A DNA stretch of 64,000 nucleotides. Source: UBA6168 sp041741095. GTDB taxonomy: Bacteria > Bacteroidota > Bacteroidia > Chitinophagales > Saprospiraceae. The number at the start of each line of letters is the position of its first letter. The stretch's first letter is position 1. Below, one piece after another: positions 35,556-44,056 of the stretch. The stretch lies in contig JBGSKQ010000039.1 of NCBI GenBank assembly GCA_041741095.1, positions 23,377 to 87,376 of the forward strand, read 5' to 3'. A program made the position numbers and the translations under genes. The notes under the pieces are model-generated. The model saw only the letters and a program-made list of their open reading frames with translations. It was not told the DNA's origin and ran no database searches.

Positions 35556-36632
35556 TCATTTGTCTTGGGTGTCGTTAGTTATTTGGCCAACGATTTTTTG
35601 AACGGGGATGTCGTTCATGCACCGGAAATGGCCTTGTGGGCATTTGTCAAAACCCAATTTGGAGCAGGGGCGGCAGTTCAGCCCATTGACTTCAAAAACT
35701 TGACTTTTGTTGGGCTGCCCACCATAGTAGGGCCACATGCCAAAGCCCGGGACAGTATTCCCCCAAACAGACAAGATTTCTTTCTGAAAAGCTGCCGCAA
35801 TGTGCATCATGCCCGTGTCGTGGGTAATTACTTTTTCTGCCTGCCGGACGACGTCGGCTGACTCGTGCAGGCTCAATTTCCCGCAAAAGTTCATCACATG
35901 GCTGCCGGCTTCCCTGGCAATTTGCTCCCCTTCCGCCGCTTCGTTGGTGCCGCCCAGCAATACGATAGGCCGTGAAATTTCCTGGCAGATTTCAATGAGT
36001 TTGGCTGTCGGCAGGCGCTTTGTCTGAAAAGTGGCGCCGATGGCAAATGCTATGTATGGGGGAATGGTAATGAGGGATGTTTGGTGGTTTTTAGGAAAAA
36101 AATAATCCAAGCCTTCGCCGTCGTTTTTTACGCCCAATGGTGTAGCGGCAGCCAAATAACGGTCCACGATGTGGGCATTTGGCAAGCGGTTGATTTTGAA
36201 ATTGACCAGTAGCCATTTTTCAAAATTGAGTTTGTAAAAAGAATAAGATTTCACGCCCAACCCCCATTTGACTTGCAGGCTGCGCAGGTTTTTGTGCAGG
36301 TCAATGATGCAATCGTAGCGCTCCGCCTTAAGCTGTGGCAACACTTCCGAGACTTTTTTTTCGATGGTAAAAATTTTGTCCAGATAGGGGTTTGCCTCTA
36401 ATAGCGGCAGGTATTGGCGCTTCGTGATGTAGTGGATTTCTGCGCCCAATTGTTTCTTTAAACAACGGGCCACGGGCGTCGTCAGCACAATATCGCCAAT
36501 GGAGGAAAAGCGGACGATGAGGATTTTGCGGATTGTTTTTCTCAACAAAAAAATTTGAAAAAATAGGCCACGAAATAAGCAAATATTGGCAAGAATAATT
36601 TGGGTTAAACTATCAAGGCTTGGCAGTAGCAA
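35556..36632 (-). CDS. Family 9 glycosyltransferase (heptosyltransferase-like)
   Basis: Adds a heptose or other sugar to a lipid-linked core on the cytosolic side. Up to 358 residues. The conserved start is RKILIVRFSSIGDIVLTTPVARCLKK, giving the GT9 signature S-S-I-G-D; the C-terminal half has VLLGGTNEAAEGEQIA and ITHDTGMMHIAAAF, then LPC-type CPQGHFRCM near the end with paired Cys. The ATG at 36632 overlaps the upstream lysozyme gene by 20 bases and adds a hydrophobic stretch of about 29 residues; a TTG just before RKTIRK (about 36545) is an alternative start. Co-transcribed with the GH25 gene. Confidence 0.88.
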   Translation of the reverse strand: MLLPSLDSLTQIILANICLFRGLFFQIFLLRKTIRKILIVRFSSIGDIVLTTPVARCLKKQLGAEIHYITKRQYLPLLEANPYLDKIFTIEKKVSEVLPQLKAERYDCIIDLHKNLRSLQVKWGLGVKSYSFYKLNFEKWLLVNFKINRLPNAHIVDRYLAAATPLGVKNDGEGLDYFFPKNHQTSLITIPPYIAFAIGATFQTKRLPTAKLIEICQEISRPIVLLGGTNEAAEGEQIAREAGSHVMNFCGKLSLHESADVVRQAEKVITHDTGMMHIAAAFQKEILSVWGNTVPGFGMWPYYGGQPNKSQVFEVNGLNCRPCSKLGFDKCPQGHFRCMNDIPVQKIVGQITNDTQDK

Positions 36633-37374
36633 CGGCTACTTCTTCCTCCTCAACAACTATTTTAGTAGGGTCGAGCAAGGGTTGCGGGCGCACCAGGCAG
36701 AAATCGTCGAGTTCGGCCAAGCTGCCTTTGAACACATTGAAATCCACGTCGCCATTGATGCCCTGCAAGCGGCCCCTGTTGCCATATTGCCAAAAGGACC
36801 ATTGACTGCCCTCACTCAGGCAGGGGTTGCGCCAGGAACTGTAACGTGCTATCCAGATAGGATAGTCACTGAAATAGCCCGCCAAGTAGCTGTTGAAAAA
36901 CTTTTGATGGGTATAAATGATGGGCTTAATTTTATAATTGTCTTCCATAAAATCAAGCCATCCCTGAATGCCCGCCCGCAGATCAATGGGCGATACGCCA
37001 TCCAGCACTTCCACATCCAGGACGGGGGGAAGGTCGCCGTGGTCAAGGCTTATCCATCCAAGGAAATTGCTGGCTTGGGCTGCCGCAGGCACCCTGGGCC
37101 GGAAGAAATGGTAAGCGCCCCGTTTGATGCCTGCCTCTTTTATTTCAATCCAATTTTTACAAAATAAAGTATCCCGAAAAGTCTCCCCTTCCGTTGCCTT
37201 TACAAAGGCAAAACGAACGTCTTGCCCGGCGATGGCATTCCAGTCAATGTGTTTTTGATAATGGGAAACATCTATGCCATGCACCTCAAATCCTTCCTTG
37301 CGGACGGTCTGTTTGTTGCATCCAAACAACAAGACCACTGCCCCTAAAAGGACGATATGGCGCTTTATGGACAT
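36613..37374 (-). CDS. GH25 lysozyme-type lipoprotein
   Basis: Glycoside hydrolase family 25, which cuts the MurNAc-GlcNAc bond of peptidoglycan. 253 residues. MSIKRHIVLLGAVVLLFGC is a lipoprotein signal (acyl Cys 19), so it is probably tethered to the membrane. The catalytic pattern is present: HGIDVSHYQKHIDW at the start, FAFVKATEGETF, and PPVLDVEVLDG, whose D-x-E supplies the acid/base pair. IIYTHQKFFNSYL and WQYGNRGRLQGINGDVDFN close the TIM barrel. The GT9 gene overlaps its 3' end. The pairing with a surface glycan transferase may be simple co-transcription. Confidence 0.93.
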   Translation of the reverse strand: MSIKRHIVLLGAVVLLFGCNKQTVRKEGFEVHGIDVSHYQKHIDWNAIAGQDVRFAFVKATEGETFRDTLFCKNWIEIKEAGIKRGAYHFFRPRVPAAAQASNFLGWISLDHGDLPPVLDVEVLDGVSPIDLRAGIQGWLDFMEDNYKIKPIIYTHQKFFNSYLAGYFSDYPIWIARYSSWRNPCLSEGSQWSFWQYGNRGRLQGINGDVDFNVFKGSLAELDDFCLVRPQPLLDPTKIVVEEEEVAVATAKP

Positions 37375-37444
37375 TTAGGACTTCTATTGAAAATTGATAA
37401 CAGGGAGTTAATTAGTTTGGATGCGCAAGAACGGAAAAAAATAA

Positions 37445-37472
37445 ATTCTGCGCAATGAGAAGGGAGCAGAAT
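37445..37472 (-). terminator. Terminator of the SRPBCC gene
   Basis: Stem ATTCTGC/GCAGAAT (37445-37451 with 37466-37472) with a U-tract on the minus strand (TTATTTTTTT). It lies 138 bases beyond the stop at 37610, after a short-word repeat zone. Confidence 0.5.
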
Positions 37473-37487
37473 TAATCTTTTGCTAAC

Positions 37488-37600
37488 GGTCTTTGGTCTT
37501 TGGTTCGACAGATTCAAGTCTTCAGTCTTCAGTCCGCAGTTCCCTTTAATAAAAGCTATGCCCGACCAAGGGCCGTTGACTGTTGACTGAAGACTGAAAA
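37488..37600. repeat. Short-word repeat forming an imperfect inverted repeat
   Basis: Words TCTTTGGTCTTTGG, CAGTCTTCAGTC on the left and GACTGTTGACTGAAGACTGAA on the right. The arms (about 37511-37535 and 37574-37598) are complementary over roughly 18 bases and could fold into one long hairpin. No gene is here. Confidence 0.55.
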
Positions 37601-37609
37601 CTCCCCAAA

Positions 37610-38641
37610 TCACATCCCTTCCATTAGATAAATCACCTTGGTCAACCATTTGCTGGTATCGGGTTCTGTCTCAGGATCAGTTATGTATTGCTCTAATACT
37701 GGTAACTTTTGTTTCAGGTTCTTGGATTTCACGTATTCATCCATGGCCATGTGGGCACCGCCGATGCCTTCGTAAGAGCCGTAATAGTCAATGACCAAGG
37801 CTTTGCCAGCGGGCACTTCAAAGGAAGAGATGCCTTTGCCATTGACGGAAGCGGCGCTTTTGATGGGAAGGGAAATTGCCATGTCCGCCATCTTATTGGC
37901 ATCGTCCCACATATAATAAGCACTTGTGGGCGGGCCTGCCATTTCCATTTTGGCTTTGGTCAAAACGCCCATGAGTTGGCCAAAATTCTGGGCGAAGTAA
38001 TTGGCATCCATCGCCTTGTCAAAAGACACTTTTTCACGGATACCGATATAGTTCTGGCCCGGGAAGTCCATTTCCTTCACCTCAAATTTGCTGGTAGCTG
38101 CGGGGGCTTCGGCAGCTTTTTGCTCTGCCATTTCCTTCAGGCCAGCAAGGCCCGTATCGAACATTTTGTTCATGCTGCCGCTGCCTGTTACCGCCATAAA
38201 TGCATTGAATGGCCACGGCACGTCGAAGGCCATGCCCCAAGAGGTTTTGGTGGCACCGCCCTCGGCATCTTCCAGTTTGAACCAAGCATCGCCACCGCCC
38301 TGTCCTTCAAATTCGACACGGGTCTTTTGGGAGCTAGGCGGCGTGGATTCCACGGTGGTAGAAGTGCCGTTGCCAGAGTTCTCGCTGGTCCAGGAATAAG
38401 AGGCACCAACGCCAGTCGTTTTTTCGCTGTAAGTGGCCTTGATGGTCGGGTCTTCCTTGCGCCAAGGCCCCCAAACTTCTTGCGTTTTCACGTCGTCAAT
38501 GATACTGAACACCAGCTCTTTTGGAGCATTGATGTTGGTAGAACGCTCATACTCAAAGTGTTTTGGCATAATGGCGGCGGCTATGAGCCAAAGTGCTACC
38601 AGTGCCAACAGGACGATACCAATTGTTTTTAGTACTTTCAT
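37610..38641 (-). CDS. SRPBCC domain plus GyrI-like effector-binding domain protein
   Basis: 343 residues from ATG 38641 (MKVLKTIGIVLLALVALWLIAAA, one transmembrane anchor). Residues 30-175 are a START/SRPBCC-type fold (NINAPKELVFSIIDDVKTQEVWGPW), a hydrophobic-ligand pocket family. Residues 195-343 resemble the GyrI-like/AraC-effector fold (NYIGIREKVSFDKAMDANYF; LVIDYYGSYEGIGGAHMAMDEYV). This two-domain membrane-anchored arrangement recurs in Bacteroidota; its ligand is unknown. An upstream frame to 38698 is rejected because it lacks the anchor at the start. Confidence 0.82.
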   Translation of the reverse strand: MKVLKTIGIVLLALVALWLIAAAIMPKHFEYERSTNINAPKELVFSIIDDVKTQEVWGPWRKEDPTIKATYSEKTTGVGASYSWTSENSGNGTSTTVESTPPSSQKTRVEFEGQGGGDAWFKLEDAEGGATKTSWGMAFDVPWPFNAFMAVTGSGSMNKMFDTGLAGLKEMAEQKAAEAPAATSKFEVKEMDFPGQNYIGIREKVSFDKAMDANYFAQNFGQLMGVLTKAKMEMAGPPTSAYYMWDDANKMADMAISLPIKSAASVNGKGISSFEVPAGKALVIDYYGSYEGIGGAHMAMDEYVKSKNLKQKLPVLEQYITDPETEPDTSKWLTKVIYLMEGM

Positions 38642-38887
38642 AATAACAAGTTTAGTTGGTGAAATTTTTTGTTTTAAAATACAATGACAAAGGTGCATTA
38701 TTTAAAACAAAAAGTAGAATATTTTTTCTTTTTTTAAAGAATCAACGGTGGGTGCATTAAAGGTGGGATTGTGCATCAAAGATATGCAAGGGCAAGAGGA
38801 TTGGCTGAAAAAAGCCCAATTTTATTCGATGGTGGCCACTTGTTTAAAATTAACCCGCAATCATCGCAAAATCAATGAAATAGCATT

Positions 38888-38895
38888 TACTTTTG
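38888..38895 (+). promoter_or_regulatory. Possible -7 element of speA
   Basis: TACTTTTG (TAnnTTTG) lies 46 bases before the ATG at 38942. No TTTG/TTG 19-22 bases upstream. Confidence 0.4.
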
Positions 38896-38941
38896 CCCGC
38901 TTTTTAAAAAGCCTTTTCACGACCAAACCTTTTTATGCGAA

Positions 38942-40345
38942 ATGATTAAAAACCGGTATTTCGACCTTATTGACCAGACCTTTTATTTTCCCCAAGAGGG
39001 ATTTGACATAGAAGAAGGCAATTTGATTTTCAATGGTGTGCCGCTCAAATACTTGATCAATAAGTATGGCACACCGCTCAAGCTCACCTACTTGCCGAAA
39101 ATCGGTACCCAGATAAAAAAGGCCAAAAACATGTTCAACAAAGCCCTCAAAACGCTGGGCTACAAGGGCAAGTACCACTACTGCTATTGCACCAAGAGCA
39201 GCCACTTTAGTTACGTGGTACAGGAGGTACTCAAACATGGCGTTGAACTGGAAACTTCTTCTTCCTTTGATATTGACCTCATCCGCAACATCTATAAAAA
39301 GGAATGGATTGACAAAGACGTGATCATCGTCAACAACGGCTTCAAAACCCGTGAATATGCCCAGAAAATCAGTGGTCTGATCAACGATGGCTTCCAGAAC
39401 GTCATCCCCATTTTGGACAATAAATTGGAGCTTGACTACTACGAAGAAATGGTAAAAGGCAAGTGCAACCTGGGCATCCGGGTGGCCACCGACGAGGAAC
39501 CGAACTTTGAATTCTATACCAGCCGCCTCGGCATCCGTGGCTCAGAGGTGGTGAGCTACTACAAAGAGCGCCTCGCCAAAAACAAAAAATTCAAGGTGAC
39601 CATGCTCCATTTCTTCGTGGACACGGGCATCAAGGACTCCATCTACTACTGGGGCGAACTGAAAAAAGCCGTAAAAATGTACTGCGAGCTGAAAAAGGTC
39701 TGCTCTTCGCTCACCTCCCTCAACATTGGCGGGGGCATGCCCATCCGCAACAGCCTCGGCTTTGAGTTTGACTATACCTATATGGTGCGGGAAATAGTGA
39801 ACATGGTAATGGCCGCCTGCCATGAAGAAGAGATACCCGAACCAGATATTTTTACAGAATTTGGCAAATACACCGTCGGTGAAAGCGGGGCGCTTATCTT
39901 CTCTGTGCTCGATCAAAAACAGCAAAACGACGCCGAGGTGTGGTATATGATTGACAACAGCCTCATCACCACCATGCCCGACAGTTGGGGCATTGCCGAG
40001 CGCTTCATCCTGTTGCCCATCAACAAATGGCAAAACGAATACTGCCGGGTAAACATTGGCGGCCTCAGTTGCGACAATTCTGATTACTACAACTCCGAAG
40101 TACACGAAAGCCAGGTCTATCTGCCCACCATTGGCAAAAACGATCCCGAACCGCTATACCTCGGCTTCTTCCATACGGGCGCCTACCAGGACTCGCTCAG
40201 CGGCTACGGCGGCATCAAGCATTGCCTCATCCCTTCGCCGAAGCATGTGCTCATTTACAAAGATTCCAAGGGTAACATCGTGGACAAGCTCTACCGGGAG
40301 GAGCAAAAACCGGAGGATATGCTGAAGATATTGGGCTATATGTGA
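38942..40345 (+). CDS. speA: Arginine decarboxylase (PLP fold type III)
   Basis: Converts arginine to agmatine, the first step of one polyamine route. 467 residues; this is the short form widespread in Bacteroidota, not the 650-residue E. coli type. The fold-type III barrel is clear: PLP Lys in YHYCYCTKSSHFSYV, GIRVATDEEPNFEFYTSRLG, HFFVDTGIKDSIYYW, LNIGGGMPIRNS (phosphate-binding glycines), and the C-terminal VNIGGLSCDNSDYYNSE with the catalytic Cys-Asp. The N-terminus MIKNRYFDLIDQTFYFPQE is family-typical and fixes the start. A hairpin terminator follows. Downstream agmatinase-type genes are not in the window. Confidence 0.9.
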   Translation: MIKNRYFDLIDQTFYFPQEGFDIEEGNLIFNGVPLKYLINKYGTPLKLTYLPKIGTQIKKAKNMFNKALKTLGYKGKYHYCYCTKSSHFSYVVQEVLKHGVELETSSSFDIDLIRNIYKKEWIDKDVIIVNNGFKTREYAQKISGLINDGFQNVIPILDNKLELDYYEEMVKGKCNLGIRVATDEEPNFEFYTSRLGIRGSEVVSYYKERLAKNKKFKVTMLHFFVDTGIKDSIYYWGELKKAVKMYCELKKVCSSLTSLNIGGGMPIRNSLGFEFDYTYMVREIVNMVMAACHEEEIPEPDIFTEFGKYTVGESGALIFSVLDQKQQNDAEVWYMIDNSLITTMPDSWGIAERFILLPINKWQNEYCRVNIGGLSCDNSDYYNSEVHESQVYLPTIGKNDPEPLYLGFFHTGAYQDSLSGYGGIKHCLIPSPKHVLIYKDSKGNIVDKLYREEQKPEDMLKILGYM

Positions 40346-40365
40346 TTGATGGGAAAATAAAGATT

Positions 40366-40403
40366 CGTGTGGTTTCACCACTGCATCAAAGTGAAACCAC
40401 ACG
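40366..40403 (+). terminator. Terminator after speA
   Basis: Perfect 13-bp stem CGTGTGGTTTCAC/GTGAAACCACACG (40366-40378 with 40391-40403), 21 bases after the stop. It sits between two convergent genes; the U-tract is weak (TTTATTTTTC after a gap). Confidence 0.65.
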
Positions 40404-40411
40404 CAAAGTAT

Positions 40412-40909
40412 TTATTTTTCTTCCTTCAAAACAATCATACCGTCATTGGATCTGTCCACGACTACGATCAGGTTGGGCGACATGGTGTAGCTCAGTTTTT
40501 CCCCCTTTTCTATTTTATAGGCAAATTCAATTTGACGTGGGTTTAGCTTCTTCAGGCTGACAGGTATTATAGTCGTTGAAATATCAGTCGGCGGCTGCAT
40601 GACCGCTACGACATATTTTACATCAAAATCAATGGCGGTAGGCTTCCCGCCGCTGCCCATGGTGGTGGCCATGCCAAAGTAGCTGTTGAACACCTCGGCC
40701 CTTTCGATTTTTGGATTGGGAATTTCAGCGACGTCGTTTTTGAGAAAATATTTCTCCGCAATGGTGTAGGGCACATCCATGGGCCGGGTTTCATACGTAT
40801 TTGGGCTGTCCACTTGTGGCGTGTCCTTTTTTTCAGTGTTGTTGTTGGTTTTGCAGGCGAGTATTGCCAAGCAGGCAGCAATAGCAATGGCGATAAAACT
40901 TTTTGTCAT
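40412..40909 (-). CDS. Lipoprotein of unknown function
   Basis: 165 residues. MTKSFIAIAIAACLAILAC is a lipoprotein signal with acyl Cys 19. A short Lys/Asn/Thr-rich tether (KTNNNTEKKDT) is followed by a compact beta-rich domain: YTIAEKYFLKND, FNSYFGMATTMGSGGKP, KYVVAVMQPPTD and a C-terminal NLIVVVDRSNDGMIVLKEE. I do not recognise a named family. Convergent with speA; upstream are about 280 bases without a gene. Confidence 0.72.
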   Translation of the reverse strand: MTKSFIAIAIAACLAILACKTNNNTEKKDTPQVDSPNTYETRPMDVPYTIAEKYFLKNDVAEIPNPKIERAEVFNSYFGMATTMGSGGKPTAIDFDVKYVVAVMQPPTDISTTIIPVSLKKLNPRQIEFAYKIEKGEKLSYTMSPNLIVVVDRSNDGMIVLKEEK

Positions 40910-41029
40910 TTTGTTGAAATGTTTGATTCCCTACTCATCTGGCTTTTCGGATACGCCTCGTTTTTTTGATTGGTGGCTGAACTCCAATGAAAATCAAGCG
41001 GCAAAAATCGCTTCGCTTTTTTATCTGTT

Positions 41030-41051
41030 TGCCCGGTGCGGGCATTTTTTT
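41030..41051 (+). terminator. Orphan terminator-like hairpin
   Basis: TGCCCG-GTG-CGGGCA followed by seven T on the plus strand. No plus-strand gene ends here, so it may end antisense or read-through transcription from speA, or an unseen small RNA. Confidence 0.45.
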
Positions 41052-41187
41052 ATCAAAACAATCTGGCCCAAATAGGAATGGAGGCGTTCGACAATGCCGT
41101 GGATATTCCTTTTGTAAACTCCATACTTCCTGCCAGCGAAAGGTGTTTATCGGCTTTGTTCCAGCAATTACAAAGTGGAGACAGCCC

Positions 41188-41655
41188 TTACTTCCTTTGC
41201 TTGAGGGCATTTTCATAATACTCCACCCATTCCTGCGGGGTAACCATACTGGCCAGTTGGCCAATGAGCGCTATAGGCACATCTTCTGGTTTTTTAAAAC
41301 GGATGCAGCACTTGCCCATGTCAAGTTTCTTTTTTGACACTTTTTGCCATTCTTCCCGAAACCAATCCAGCAATTTTCCCTCGTAGAGTCCCATGTGGTA
41401 AAGGGAAATATAATTCTTTTGCGAAGCCAAGCTGATAAAAGGCAGCGGCTGCTTAGGGTCGCAATGGTAGCCTGCCGGATAGAGCGAATGCGGCACCACA
41501 TAGCCCAACATGCCATAAGTCATGCACTCTTCAAAGCCCTCCGGCAGCTTGTTCAACAAAGCTTCCCGCATGGCGGTGATGATGGGCCGGCGCTCGTCCG
41601 GCAAAGACTCCAAATACGCTTCGGGTGTCGTGGCTTTTGATTGCATTGGAAGCAA
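41188..41655 (-). CDS. DUF1801 domain protein
   Basis: 155 residues. The DUF1801 (YdhG-like) fold is recognisable: YLESLPDERRPIITAMREAL at the start (key residues L-P-D-E-R), then EECMTYGMLGYVVPHSLYPAG, FISLASQKNYISLYHMGLY and a helical KKLDMGKCCIRFKKPED. Function of the family is not established; some relatives bind iron chaperone-like targets. Single gene, upstream of the recG end. Confidence 0.85.
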   Translation of the reverse strand: MLPMQSKATTPEAYLESLPDERRPIITAMREALLNKLPEGFEECMTYGMLGYVVPHSLYPAGYHCDPKQPLPFISLASQKNYISLYHMGLYEGKLLDWFREEWQKVSKKKLDMGKCCIRFKKPEDVPIALIGQLASMVTPQEWVEYYENALKQRK

Positions 41656-41750
41656 GTTGATTTTTTAAATATGGAAAGTTTTGCAAGGGCGAAGGTAAAG
41701 GGAGCGGGTTTGAAATTTGGTATTATTAAATGACAAATCCATGTTTGAAT

Positions 41751-41783
41751 GTTCATCATTCATCGTTCATCATTTATCGTTTA
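41751..41783 (-). repeat. Short-word trailer repeat after recG
   Basis: On the minus strand: AACGATAAATGATGAACGATGAATGATGAAC, starting 11 bases beyond the recG stop. Same words and same gene-relative orientation as at 12736 and 13673. Confidence 0.62.
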
Positions 41784-41794
41784 CAACGCTGTTT

Positions 41795-43924
41795 TCAGCT
41801 TATCCTTCCCCAACTCCTTACCTTCTTTCCTGATTGTTCCAAATAGGTTTTCAAGCGTTCATTATACGGGCTGGTAAGCTCCGGATCCTTTTCCAAAATG
41901 CGCAAGGCGAGTTCACGGGCAGCTTGTAGGATTTTGCCATCACGGCCCAGGTCGGCGATGTGCAAATCGAGCAGGCCACTTTGTTGCGTACCTTCCATGT
42001 TGCCAGGGCCACGCAGGCGCAGGTCTGCTTCGGCGATTTCAAAGCCATTGTTGGTGCACACCATCGTCTGGATGCGCTCCCGTGCCTCGGCGCTGAGTTT
42101 GAAATCCGTCATCAGGATGCAAAAGCTCTGCTCGGCGCCCCGGCCCACCCGGCCACGCAATTGGTGCAGTTGCGAAAGGCCAAAACGCTCTGTGTTTTCA
42201 ATGATCATCACGCTGGCGTTCGGCACGTTTACGCCTACTTCTATTACCGTGGTGGCCACCATGATTTGGGTTTCGCCTTTCACAAAACGCTGCATTTCAA
42301 AGTCTTTATCGGCGGGCTTCATTTTGCCATGAACGATGCTGATCTGGTACTCCGGCGGCGGAAACTCCCGGCTAAGCGCTTCGTAACCTTCCATCAGGTT
42401 TTTCAAATCCAGTTTTTCACTTTCCTCAATAAGCGGATAGACGACGTAAATCTGCCGTCCTTTCTCAATTTCTTCTTTCATAAAACCGAAGACCCGTAGG
42501 CGGTGGTTTTCTGTGTAGTGGACGGTGGTGATGGGCTTGCGGCCTGGCGGCAATTCATCAATGACCGACACGTCGAGGTCGCCGTAGAGGGTCATGGCGA
42601 GGGTGCGGGGGATGGGCGTGGCCGTCATTACCAGCACGTGCGGGGGCAGCGGTGTGCTTTTTTTCCAAAGTGAAGCCCGCTGCGCCACGCCAAAGCGGTG
42701 CTGCTCATCGGTGATGGCCAGGCCGAGGTTTTGAAACTGCACCCAGTCCTCAATGAGGGCGTGCGTACCGATAAGGATGTGGATGCGCCCGGCAGCCAGA
42801 TCGTCGAGTATTTGCTGGCGTTTTTTGCCCTTTACCGTGCCAGAGAGGAAAGCGACTTCGATGCCCATTTCCTCCACATATTCGCTGATGACCAAGTAGT
42901 GTTGCTGCGCCAGGATTTCTGTAGGGGCCATGAGGCAGGCTTGGTAGCTTCCGCCTTCTGGCAGGCGGGTATTGTCCAAAGCGATGAGCATACAAAGCAA
43001 TCCGACGACCGTTTTCCCGCTGCCCACGTCGCCTTGCAGCAGGCGGTTCATCTGGATGCCGCTGCCCAGGTCCGCCCGGATTTCCTTGATGACCCGCTTT
43101 TGTGCGCCCGTCAGTTCAAAGGGCATTTTTTCTTTGTAAAATTGATGGAAAAAGTCCCCCACTTTGGAAAAAACGTAGCCCTTCACGGCCTGCTTGCGGC
43201 GGTATTTGCTTTGCAACAGGCGCATTTGAAGGAAAAAAAGCTCCTCAAATTTCAGCCGCCTGATGGCGGCGTCGAGTTCTTCCTGGTTTTTGGGAAAATG
43301 AATCCAGCGAAGGGCATCGTAGCGGGCGGGGAGTTTTAGCTTTTGGAGCATGTAGTCGGGCAGGTTTTCTGGTAGATCGGCAGGGGTGATTTTTTCAAAT
43401 AAAACCTCCATCAGGCGGCGGCGGCCTTTCGCTTCCAACCCTTTCGAATTGAGTTTGTCGGTGCTGGAATAGACAGGTGCGAAGGTGCGTTCGGCCTCCT
43501 GGTTCTCCTCGGTCACTTCTTCTATTTCGGGGTGCGGGATGTTGAGCAGGCTGTTGAAGGCATTCACACGGCCAAAAACGATGTGTGGTGCGCCCACTTT
43601 CAGATGTTTTTCCAGCCAATAAATGCCACGGAACCAGACCAGTTCGATGACACCAGTCTCATCACGGAAACGGGCGACGAGGCGCCGCTTGCTGCCTTCG
43701 CCCATGACTTCCACTTTCCGGAGGATACCTTTCAACTGAACCTCGCCACTTTCTTCGCTCAGTTCGCTGATTTTATGGAAGCGGGTCTTGTCCACGTAGC
43801 GATAAGGAAAGGCCATCAGCAGGTCGCCAAAGGTGTGGATGCCGAGTTCCTTTTTCAGCATATCGGCCTTTACGGTGCCGACGCCCTTGAGGTATTCAAT
43901 GGAGGTATCGAGGGTGCTTGGCAT
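41795..43924 (-). CDS. recG: ATP-dependent DNA helicase RecG
   Basis: Remodels stalled replication forks and Holliday junctions. 709 residues, normal length. The N-terminal wedge/OB domain (about 1-260; PYRYVDKTRFHKISEL) binds the branch point. Helicase motifs: I LLQGDVGSGKTVVGLL, Ia YQACLMAPTEILAQQH, II AITDEQHRFGV (DEQH), III VMTATPIPRTLAMTLYGDLD (T-A-T-P-I-P-R-T-L), VI GRVGRGAEQSFC. The family C-terminus (DLHIADLGRDGKIL) is complete. The promoter at 43975-44008 suggests a single-gene unit. Confidence 0.97.
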   Translation of the reverse strand: MPSTLDTSIEYLKGVGTVKADMLKKELGIHTFGDLLMAFPYRYVDKTRFHKISELSEESGEVQLKGILRKVEVMGEGSKRRLVARFRDETGVIELVWFRGIYWLEKHLKVGAPHIVFGRVNAFNSLLNIPHPEIEEVTEENQEAERTFAPVYSSTDKLNSKGLEAKGRRRLMEVLFEKITPADLPENLPDYMLQKLKLPARYDALRWIHFPKNQEELDAAIRRLKFEELFFLQMRLLQSKYRRKQAVKGYVFSKVGDFFHQFYKEKMPFELTGAQKRVIKEIRADLGSGIQMNRLLQGDVGSGKTVVGLLCMLIALDNTRLPEGGSYQACLMAPTEILAQQHYLVISEYVEEMGIEVAFLSGTVKGKKRQQILDDLAAGRIHILIGTHALIEDWVQFQNLGLAITDEQHRFGVAQRASLWKKSTPLPPHVLVMTATPIPRTLAMTLYGDLDVSVIDELPPGRKPITTVHYTENHRLRVFGFMKEEIEKGRQIYVVYPLIEESEKLDLKNLMEGYEALSREFPPPEYQISIVHGKMKPADKDFEMQRFVKGETQIMVATTVIEVGVNVPNASVMIIENTERFGLSQLHQLRGRVGRGAEQSFCILMTDFKLSAEARERIQTMVCTNNGFEIAEADLRLRGPGNMEGTQQSGLLDLHIADLGRDGKILQAARELALRILEKDPELTSPYNERLKTYLEQSGKKVRSWGRIS

Positions 43925-43974
43925 GAATTCGAGTGTTGCCGTTCTGGGTGCGCAGAGGTTGGTATCTGCTGGGG

Positions 43975-44008
43975 CAAAGGTAGGAAAATGGGCTTTGTGT
44001 TCGGCAAA
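43975..44008 (-). promoter_or_regulatory. Promoter of recG
   Basis: Minus strand: TTTG at 44008-44005, 22-base spacer, TACCTTTG at 43982-43975. The spacer is one base longer than usual. It ends 51 bases before the recG ATG. Confidence 0.52.
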
Positions 44009-44056
44009 CTGCTCTCGTGAATATTGCCCTGTGCTTCAAGCGTTTATAATTTTTAA

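Noticed and set aside
38748..38945. 65-residue plus-strand open frame before speA
   Set aside because: No family features, overlaps the likely speA promoter region and ends inside the speA start; judged non-coding.
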